A DNA stretch of 64,000 nucleotides from Biomphalaria glabrata (taxonomy: Eukaryota; Mollusca; Gastropoda; Planorbidae): the NCBI RefSeq assembly GCF_947242115.1, contig NC_074719.1, positions 2,043,783 through 2,107,782 on the forward strand. The letters run 5' to 3'. Shown here piece after piece: positions 55,512 through 64,000 of the stretch. The translations under genes and the position numbers were made by a program. The notes below the pieces were generated by a model, which was not told where the DNA came from, searched no databases, and saw nothing but the letters and a program-made list of their open reading frames with translations. Numbering within the stretch: position 1 is the first letter of the stretch; the number at the start of each line of letters is the position of its first letter.

Positions 55512-55990
55512 TTTTACAAAGCTTGCATCAGCTAACTCTGTCTGTCTGTCTGGTAAAATAATTGTGTGCTATCTCTCCCAAGTACATTCTCGGATCAAGT
55601 TGAAACTTAAAACAATTATTTATCTTGCTAACAAAACATGAATTACATTTAAAAAAATAAAAAATTAGTCAATTAATTATTGATAAGAAATTATTTTGTG
55701 TTGATAACAAAAATATGGAAAGAGATAAAATTTACAAGAACTCTATTTCTATATTCTAAAATATGGCTTGCTTTTAGATATAAGTATCATTTCAAAGCTT
55801 ACGTCTGCTTACTTCATCTGTCTGACTGACTGTTTGATACCAAATTTTTTAAACGTCATTTCTCTAAATTTCAATTCTAAAAATAAGTTGAAAATTTGCA
55901 CTTTACATTGTCCTCAAGAAAACATGAATCAATAAATAAATTAACCAAATTAAATAACTGATTAGCGGTAATTGATTTAGTTTGATATAG
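55512..55990 (-). repeat. Dispersed repeat family A, two copies
   Basis: Two worn units with 'cattctcggatcaagttgaa', 'aaacatgaat' and 'aattattgataa' wording. Each begins near a CTGTCTGTCTG or CTGACTGACTG run. Confidence 0.7.
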
Positions 55991-56555
55991 AAAAAGGGTA
56001 TCAAACAAGGGAAATAAATTGTACTTTACTGATGTAGTGGTATAATTTGATTAAGCCCCATTTACACTTAGTAGTTCGACGCTTTAAAGTTTGCAGCTAC
56101 CAATAGATAACTATAAAGTCTTTTTTTTTCATAAGTGATTCACTGGCACAGCGGTTAGTGTGTTAGCATGAGGAGGCTTTAGCTCTTGAATTTGAATTCA
56201 TGTCTTTCAACTTTTTAATATATATATATGTAAAGCGATCACGGTAACATTCACACAGATACCCTTCTTTCTATCCACCCACCCCCTGTTTTCTAACTAG
56301 TCCAGACAGATGATAGAATCATAGCGCATTGAGAAAGCTAAAAGCATGGAATCGCGCCAAACAAATACAATTGATAAAAATATCTCTAATCGCTCAGGTT
56401 TAATTATGTTCGTCTAGACCTATTACACATTTAATGACATGACTGATCAAAACTAACTGATACAACTACACATAATGTAAGATGTTTTTTTTTTATTTTA
56501 TGCTCTTGTTTCTCTCCAAACAGAAAGACAGACGTCTATCTACTGGGCTACTTAC

Positions 56556-56613
56556 CAGGCAGAGCGAGGGCCTGTACGGCCAGGCAGACGACAAGAACCA
56601 GAACTAGTGTCAT
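56556..56613 (-). CDS. Small secreted acidic repeat precursor, exon 1 (signal peptide)
   Basis: ATG at 56613 opens 19 codons, MTLVLVLVVCLAVQALALP, followed by one base of a Gly codon and donor G|GTAAGT. The hydrophobic core with small residues at AVQA makes a textbook signal peptide; cleavage after Ala15 or Ala17 would leave LALPGFP or LPGFP before the GKR site. The exon joins the one at 54264 in phase. A pyrimidine-rich stretch ending in 'aatcaaagcag' just upstream may be an acceptor, implying a further 5' UTR exon. Confidence 0.75.
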
Positions 56614-56729
56614 CTTGAACAAGTCCAAAACGTCTGCTTTGATTGGGCGATGAAGAAAATCTCTTTGAAACAGAAATTTCATTATACAGTTTACATTTAA
56701 ATGCAAAAAAGGTAAAGTTAAAAACAGTT

Positions 56730-57565
56730 GAAAATTGGCAACTCTTGGTATGCATAGTTAATTTAGTCGGAGGATACGGCCTGCGAACATCATAAGAGGC
56801 TCTGTCACAACCTGTCGACTCCAAGTTCGGCATAGGATTTCCTTGTTTGAAACCCGATCTATATAACTGACTCCTGAAATTCGTCGTAGCCATTTTAGTT
56901 GAGCCACAATTTTGACAGATGACTTTCATGTCTCACATGCGTATGTTGTAGCTGGAATGACGATTGTGTTGAGAAGGTGTATTTTTTTCTCGAGTCCAAT
57001 GGCTTGGCTTGTCCAAATAGGCGGCAGCCTTTGGAAAATGCCCCTTGCCTTTCCTATTCGGCACGCTACATCTTGGTAGGCATCTTCATCATTTTTTATG
57101 ATGCTGCCAAGGTACGTGAACTTGTCCAGCTCTTCAAGCTTTGACTCGCCTAAGTCTGACGGGGGCACCCTTTGCCTTATATCCCAGTCGCAAAATTGTA
57201 CTCCTATCCAAGTTTATGCGGAGGCCAATTAGGGTGCCTCTCTAATTAGGGCGCCTCTCTAATTAGGGCTGTCCGTCATTTCTTGTATGCATTTATTTGT
57301 AGCAACGAGTAGTGCAACGTCATCGGCAAAGTTCAAGTCCGTCATTCGGTTTTGTTCACGCCATTGAGGCAGTCTGATTCATTGCTCTCCTCATTATGTT
57401 GTCGATGCCTAGAAGGAAAAGGAAGGGAGATAAGATGCACCCCTGTCTCACACCTGTCTGGATCCTAAAAAAAATCACCTTAACCTTTTTCGGAAATAAC
57501 AAACGATAACAATTGAATATAACGTCTCTACTGCAAATATCAGAGCAACGCCCTACACAAAACAT
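56730..57565 (-). mobile_element. LINE reverse transcriptase fragment, second family
   Basis: On the minus strand in order: 'GVRQGCILSPFLFLLGIDNI', 'LNFADDVALL' (FADD catalytic box), 'LEELDKFTYLGSIIKNDEDA', 'KKIHLLNTIVIPATTYACET' and 'LKWLRRISGVSYIDRVSNKE'. Several stops and frame changes. It lies just upstream of the secreted precursor's exon 1. Confidence 0.8.
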
Positions 57566-57569
57566 TTCA

Positions 57570-58029
57570 TGATCGTATCGTATCGCATAAACTTCCCTGC
57601 GTATTGGAATGATAATTTATTTCGTTAAAATAATGCAAGGATTTCAGCCTGCGCTATTTTTTAAAATGATAATTAACTCGAGCTAACTAATAAACTTTTT
57701 ATGCTAAATTTTGTCCACAGTGGCTCATACGTCAATTACATATACAAAATATTACGTTTGAAATATAGACTCAACACAGAAATATGAAATATAAGGAACA
57801 CATGTACATAAGGATTAATATATTGGGACTAGATCTCAGACTATCAATGTGGTAGTTTATGGCTCTATCAACTTGTCTCAAAATCAAGTGAACATGTAAG
57901 ACCTAACACAGGGAGTCCTAACAAAATCTGTGCAAGTTGATGATAAGTGTGTCACAGCCTCGTTTGAGACTCACTGTGCCATGAAGTGATTGTGTAGTCC
58001 CTTGATCATCTCGTGCCTTTTGCATGTAA
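57570..58029. other. Intergenic stretch, nothing recognised
   Basis: AT-rich, no coding or repeat support. Confidence 0.4.
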
Positions 58030-58146
58030 AAGCTAACGGTCTGAGACTGACCACGAAGTGAAAACCTAAAGCTAACGGTCTGAGACTGACCACGAAGTGA
58101 AAACCTAAAGCTAACGGTCTGAGACTGACCAAGAAATGAAAACCTC
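58030..58146. repeat. 39-bp triplicate
   Basis: Three units of 'ctaacggtctgagactgacc' plus 'acgaagtgaaaacctaaag', nearly identical, so recent. Confidence 0.9.
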
Positions 58147-58549
58147 AGTTGTTAATCTGTCCTTGTAGAGTATGGACATAAATATATGTTCAGCGGGAAG
58201 TATGTATATTGTGAAAAGCTAATTCTGAACATGAATTCTTTACTATGGTTGTGATTGTACATTGTTCCTTAACTTTTACTACCATATTAACAAAGTTATT
58301 TCTACTCAATAAATTTGTAGGCTGCTACCACCTGCCTTTATTCAGTGTATTTAGTGAGTTATGTCTAATATGCAAGTTTTAAGTTCATCGCATTAACATA
58401 AGTCAACAAGTACAAGAGTAAGAGAGACCACGCCCATTAATACAATATAATGTTGAGAAACTACACACTCATAAAACCCAGCAGATGTGTTACAAAGTTA
58501 ACCAAAGAATAGTTTATTATAAGACAGGCCTTAAAGAAAGTAAAGGAGA

Positions 58550-61215
58550 CATACACTCAATTCTACAGAGCAATACATCTACACACACAGTACACTACAT
58601 CTAACATCTACATCTGCAGAGCACTACATCGACATTTACAGAGCACTAAATCTAACATCTACATCTGCAGAGCACTACATCTAACATCTGCAGAGCACTA
58701 CATCTACATCTACAGAGCACTACATCTAACATCTACATCTGCAGAGCACAACATCTAACTTCTACATCTGCAGAGCACAACATCTAACATCTGCAGAGCA
58801 CTACATCTAACATCTACATCTGCAGAGCACTACATCTAACACCTGCAGAGCACTACATCTAACATCTACATCTGCAGAGCACAACATCTAACACCTGTAG
58901 AGCACTACATCTAACATCTACATCTGCAGAGCACAACATCTAACATCTGCAGAGCACTACATCTAACATCTACATCTGCAGAGCACTACATCGACATTTA
59001 CAGAGCACTACATCTAACCTCTACATCTGCAGAGCACTACATCTAACATCTACATCTGCAGAGCACTACATCGACATTTACAGAGCACTACATCTAACCT
59101 CTACATCTGCAGAGCACTACATCTAACATCTACATCTGCAGAGCACTATATCGACATCTACAGAGCACTACAGCTAACATCTATGTCTGCAGAGCACAAC
59201 ATCTAACATCTGCAGAGCACTACATCTAACATCTACATCTGCAGAGCACTACATCGACATTTACAGAGCACTACATCTAACCTCTACATCTGCAGAGCAC
59301 TACATCTAACATCTACATCTGCAGAGCACTACATCGACATTTACAGAGCACTACATCTAACCTCTACATATGCAGAGCACTACATCGACATTTACAGAGC
59401 ACTACATCTAACATCTACATCTGCAGAGCACTATATCGACATCTACAGAGCACTACAGCTAACATCTATGTCTACAGAGCACAACATCGACATTTACAGA
59501 GCACTACATCTAACATCTGCAGAGCACTACATCTAACATCTACATCTGCAGAGCACAACATCTAACATCTTCAGAGCACTACATCTAACATCTACATCTG
59601 CAGAGCACATATAACTTCTACATCTGTAGAGCACTACATATAACATCTACATCTGCAGAGCACAACATCTAACATCTACATCTGCAGAGCACAACATCTA
59701 ACATCTGCAGAGCACTACATCTAACATTTACATCTGCAGAGCACTACATCTAACACCTGCAGAGCACTACATCTAACATCTACATCTGCAGAGCACTACA
59801 TCTAACACCTGCAGAGCACTACATCTAACATCTACATCTGCAGAGCACAACATCTAACATCTACATCTGCAGAGCACAACATCTAACATCTGCAGAGCAC
59901 TACATCTAACATCTACATCTGCAGAGCACTACATCGACATTTACAGAGCACTACATTTGACATCTATATCTGCAGAGCACTACATCGACATCTAAAGAGC
60001 ACTACAGCTAACATCTACGTCTACAGAGCACAACATCGACATTTACAGAGCACTACATCTAACATCTGCAGAGCACTACATCTAACATCTACATCTGCAG
60101 AGCACAACATCTAACATCTTCAGAGCACTACATCTAACATCTACATCTGCAGAGCACATATAACTTCTACATCTGTAGAGCACTACATATAACATCTACA
60201 TCTGCAGAGCACAACATCTAACATCTACATCTGCAGAGCACAACATCTAACATCTGCAGAGCACTACATCTAACATTTACATCTGCAGAGCACTACATCT
60301 AACACCTGCAGAGCACTACATCTAACATCTACATCTGCAGAGCACTACATCTACATCTGCAGAGCACTACATCTAACATCTGCAGAGCACTACATCTAAC
60401 ATCTACATCTGCAGAGCACTACATCGACATTTACAGAGCACTACATTTGACATCTGCAGAGCACTACATCTAACATCTACATCTGCAGAGCACAACATCT
60501 AACATCTTCAGAGCACTACATCTAACATCTACATCTGCAGAGCACATATAACTTCTACATCTGTAGAGCACTACATATAACATCTACATCTGCAGAGCAC
60601 AACATCTAACATCTACATCTGCAGAGCACAACATCTAACATCTGCAGAGCACTACATCTAACATTTACATCTGCAGAGCACTACATCTAACACCTGCAGA
60701 GCACTACATCTAACATCTACATCTGCAGAGCACTACATCTACATCTGCAGAGCACTACATCTAATACCTGCAGAGCACTACATCTGACATCTACATCTGC
60801 AGAGCACTACATCTAACACCTGCAGAGCACTACATCTAACATCTACATCTGCAGAGCACAACATCTAACATCTGCAGAGCACTACATCTAAAATCTACAT
60901 CTGCAGAGCACTACATCGACATTTACAGAGCACTACATCGACATCTACAGAGCACTACAGCTAACATCTACATTTGCAGAGCACTACATCTAACATCTAC
61001 ATTTGCAGAGCAAGCACTACATCTAACATTTACATCTTCAGAGCACTACATCTAACATCTACATCTACAGAGCACAACATCGACATTTACAGAGCACTAC
61101 ATCTAACATCTACATCTACAGAGCACTACATCTAACTTCTATATCTACAGAGCTTTACATCTAACTTCTACATCTACAGAGCACAACATCTACATCTGCA
61201 GAGCGCTACATTTAA
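58550..61215. repeat. Large composite satellite, 29/23/22-bp units
   Basis: About 2.7 kb, roughly 100 units ending in 'gcagagcacta' or 'acagagcacta'. Long units carry 'catctaacatctacatctg', short ones lack one 'catcta' step, and a third type carries 'catcgacattta'. The same ordering of unit types recurs (around 59500-59720, 60050-60270 and 60460-60680), showing higher-order duplication of about 550 and 410 bp. Most units contain CTGCAG. Confidence 0.95.
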
Positions 61216-62380
61216 CACAGGCTTACCTTGTCAAACTGGAGATGGTGTAACTGGCATGCGAAGTATGTGCGTTATATAACTGAACTTTGAATTAATGAAC
61301 AAGATAATGTAACGATATAAGCCATTCATCTCTCATTAGTGTTTGACATCTGTCTATTGACCAGGCTTGCAATATCCTTTCCACACAAACACAGACATAC
61401 AGGGGCGTCATGGGCATATCTGGCGCCCGTTGCATGGCACTTTATTGGCGCCCCTTTTTCTAGAAACATCACATAGTATTATAGACTTATGTATAGCTTA
61501 ACCTCCCTCAGGATGGCACGGGATGGCGGGGGGCAGGGTTCAAACCCTGGACCACTGAGACCACAGGAGAGGAGAATGTTAACATTATTTTTTCTTTTGG
61601 ATTCTTAAAACCAACTAAGAACTAAACAGTTTGAGTCTAGTGTGTTTCAGCACGGTCAAATGTATTACAAGTGATGTTCAGTGGACGCTTTTTATGTAAA
61701 CAATAAGGAACACAAGATGTCTTTCTGAACACAAGAGTCTTTCTGAACACAAGATGTCTCTCTGAACACAAGATGTTTTCTAAACACACGATGTATTTCT
61801 GAACACAGGTATTATCTTTCAGTCAAGCCCATCATAAACACACTTGCTCAACTTCCTGGAATGTATCCCAAGCTTTCTTAATTTAAATCTGACTTGCGCT
61901 TTTATTCCTAAGAGAAATAGTCTGGTAGCGACAGAGACCACAGGATGATGAATTCCCTAAGCTTAAAATACAGGCAAACTCTTGCCCCCCCCCCCCCCCC
62001 GCGGAGCTTACAGACCCACTAGCTGGATAACAGGGGGAGGCGCCTATATACTTTTTTAGGACTCAGAGGTAAGCCATTATTAAAAGTTTGAGAACCATTG
62101 TTTTAGGCCCGCGCTCTTTTTGTTACTGGAAGAGATAGGTCCTCAAATATTTATTCAAGAAATGTTACTGCGCTTGTTCGTAAGAGCGAACGTACCATGT
62201 AAAATGTTCAATGGTATAAATTGTATTAATTGGCATGATTGGAGCAATTATGTTTTAAAGTTTAATATCACCACTGTTATATTTAAACAAGGTTGCAAAG
62301 ACAGTTTTGTGTGGAAACACAAACACACGGGAAGGTAAAAAGGGCAGCTTTCAATATTTTCAGAAATAATATCAGAATGA
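61216..62380. other. Intergenic stretch with transposon ends
   Basis: 61503-61565 is a SINE family 1 piece (minus, 'gggttcaaaccctgg'). 61735-61800 repeats 'ctgaacacaagatgt' about four times. 62083-62105, read on the minus strand, is a hAT-like end ('caatggttctcaaac'). No gene supported; the plus frame at 62120-62338 looks accidental. Confidence 0.5.
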
Positions 62381-63330
62381 AATTCTATTCAGAAGTGGTC
62401 CACCCAGGCAAGTAAAAAGGCAGCTTTAAATAATTTCAGAAAGAATATGCAGAATCCAGCAGACCAAGGAATAGGTGAAAGTGAAGGGGAAGTAAGATGA
62501 GAACCTGGCCTAACTGATGTCATATATATAATGAATGGCTGCCTGGTCGTGCGGTTTGCGCGCTGGACTGTCGTTTGGATTTATCGACGGTCGAGGGTTC
62601 AAACCCTGCCCGCTCCCATCCCCCGTCGTCCTGTGCGAGGTTTGGACTAGGAAGTAAACTATCTTCAACTCTGAAGGAACATCCGAATTATGTAAAACAT
62701 TTTACAAACGAAAATGAATATCTAATTGATCTCAATGTTTTGTAAAAGGTCAATCTCTTATTCAAAGCCTCAAAAAAAAAAAAATTACGTGTTCTGTGTC
62801 GACAGTGCACAATTGTAGTTCACGCGATAATATGAAAAACTACTTATTAATTATTGTTTAAAATTACGATCCACCTATATGCATACTAAATAGATTTTTT
62901 CGCTTTAAAAAGAGATTAAACATTTTTTTTTGGTAAATGCTGTAGTAATTATGACAGTAATTACTTAACTTAGCAATATAATTTTTAAAAAAATCTAAAG
63001 CCGTCTGCATAAATGTGTTACAAAATGGTAAATAGTTATCTCCGTTACAAAATAGCCTCCTGAGTTTGTTCCTATAATGAATAGTTCTAAGAAAAATGTT
63101 GTATTTTTATGAAAAAATTGCTTACATAATTGATTTTAAAAATTAGATTTTTCGCTTTCAGAAAAGAAAAAAGAAGCCGTTGCATCAGACTTTGGATGGT
63201 CTAAAATATTATGATGTCGGATTTTCACTATCTTTTCTAGTTTAAGAGATCTAAACTGACGGACTGACGGACGGACAGACAAACAAACAGAACAAATAGC
63301 TTCTTTTCTCCTTTAGGGGGCCGCTAATAA
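62380..63330 (-). repeat. Dispersed repeat family B, copy 2, holding a SINE
   Basis: Reverse-orientation counterpart of 32166-33020 along its length, interrupted by the SINE at 62537-62712. Further worn stretches of similar wording ('ttttatgagaaaa', 'gcataattaattttataaac') continue from about 63540 to the window's end, suggesting a second tandem copy. Confidence 0.75.
62537..62712 (+). mobile_element. SINE family 1, complete with target duplication
   Basis: Head 'ggctgcctggtcgtgcgg', B-box 'gggttcaaaccctg', body and 'acattttac' end, flanked by 7-bp direct repeats aatgaat (62530-62536 and 62713-62719). Inserted into repeat family B, whose uninterrupted version is at 32166-33020. Confidence 0.88.
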
Positions 63331-64000
63331 ATCTAAATCTAGTTTTAAAAATCTAGATAAAGATAAAAAAATCTAGATCTAATGTAAAAATTCTAGATTA
63401 CATCTAAATCTAGCTAGAATGTCTGTTTTTTAGTTAGTTAGAAGAGCAAACAAACATTCGTTGGCATTGATTAGTTTTTCACAAAAACATCCGGAACAAT
63501 CAATTATAGATACTTAAAACTATTGCGATGTTTTGGAAGAAACTTTAAAGGTTAAATCAGATTTTCAAAAGCTTTTAGTGATTTTTTATATGTAAACGTA
63601 ACGGACAGACCTACCGACAGATAAAAATAAGCAGTTTTAATCCTTATGGGGGCACTGAACAAAAAAATCTGATTATTAAAATATTTTGAGGAAATTAGTT
63701 TAGCAACATGTGTTGCCGCGGCCGTCACGCTACTGCACGAAATATGCTGCATAAAAAGTCCATTTTAAAAAATGTGCGTGATATTTACATACAAAGTTCA
63801 TTCTTAGCTTTTATAAACAAACAAAAAAGTTTTCTTTTAATTTTAGCAGCTAAGTTGACCTGAAAATACACTTTGTAACATATTTTTAACATTATCTCCC
63901 TTACATTTATGTTTAGGAATTGGTGTATTTTTATGAGAAAAAAAAAAAACTCTTGCATAATTAATTTTATAAACTAAACGGTTTGCTTTTAGAAAACAAA

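Larger units (their letters stand above)
54265..56555 (-). other. Intron of the secreted precursor gene
   Basis: A GT...AG intron of 2.29 kb containing GA and TA microsatellites (54327-54390, 54470-54575), a SINE with an internal minisatellite (54695-55060), a LINE 3' end (55075-55450) and repeat family A (55512-55990). Confidence 0.7.

Noticed and set aside
62537-62620. tRNA gene
   Set aside because: A- and B-box are present, but the sequence continues into a SINE body seen in many copies and no proper cloverleaf forms.

Overview
The window looks like nuclear DNA of a heterobranch freshwater snail (planorbid or physid type, e.g. Biomphalaria or Bulinus). It is AT-rich, genes are sparse with short exons and GT/AG introns, and most of the sequence is repeats: LINE pieces (including an I-clade RNase H piece), tRNA-derived SINEs, hAT and TTAA MITEs, and many minisatellites. 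The species guess is inference from repeat style and gene types.

Five host genes can be supported. (1) 2067-3442, plus: an arylamine N-acetyltransferase with an uninterrupted 378-codon CDS and Cys-His-Asp triad. (2) 7783-10303, minus: a two-exon secreted C-type lectin-domain protein; the signal-peptide exon and the lectin exon join in phase. (3) 17312-24085, minus: four exons of a BAG1-type Hsp70 co-chaperone (ubiquitin-like plus BAG domain), all junctions in phase, introns packed with satellites; the first exon was not found. (4) 38358-41428, minus: the last two exons of a trypsin-fold protein whose catalytic His and Ser positions appear to be Ser and Thr, so probably a dead protease homologue. 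(5) 53956-56613, minus: a two-exon 96-residue secreted precursor, acidic and repetitive, with dibasic sites and a Gly-Lys-Arg amidation signal. I recognise no relative of this one.

Layout: 0-6.5 kb NAT gene, a CR1-like LINE cut into a minisatellite, and nested hAT MITEs holding a 23-bp satellite. 7-12 kb lectin gene, foldback repeats, a 36-bp satellite. 12-17 kb longest CR1-like copy and a hAT with perfect target duplication. 17-24 kb BAG1 and its 29-bp, 30-bp and GA-tract intronic satellites. 24-33 kb a satellite built from a splice acceptor, LINE tails, a hAT with perfect target duplication, old dispersed repeats. 33-38 kb a 28-bp satellite and quiet AT-rich sequence. 38-43 kb protease homologue with inverted CR1-like copies in its intron. 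43.6-47.7 kb a LINE with its 5' half inverted (twin priming). 48-53 kb minisatellites and LINE pieces. 54-57 kb secreted precursor. 58.5-61.2 kb a large satellite. 62-64 kb a SINE inside a repeat that also lies inverted at 32 kb.

The genes do not form a pathway. Three of the five are secreted or possibly defence- or xenobiotic-related (lectin, secreted precursor, NAT), but neighbourhood alone does not prove a shared role. A recurrent theme is that minisatellites arise inside transposons or at gene edges.
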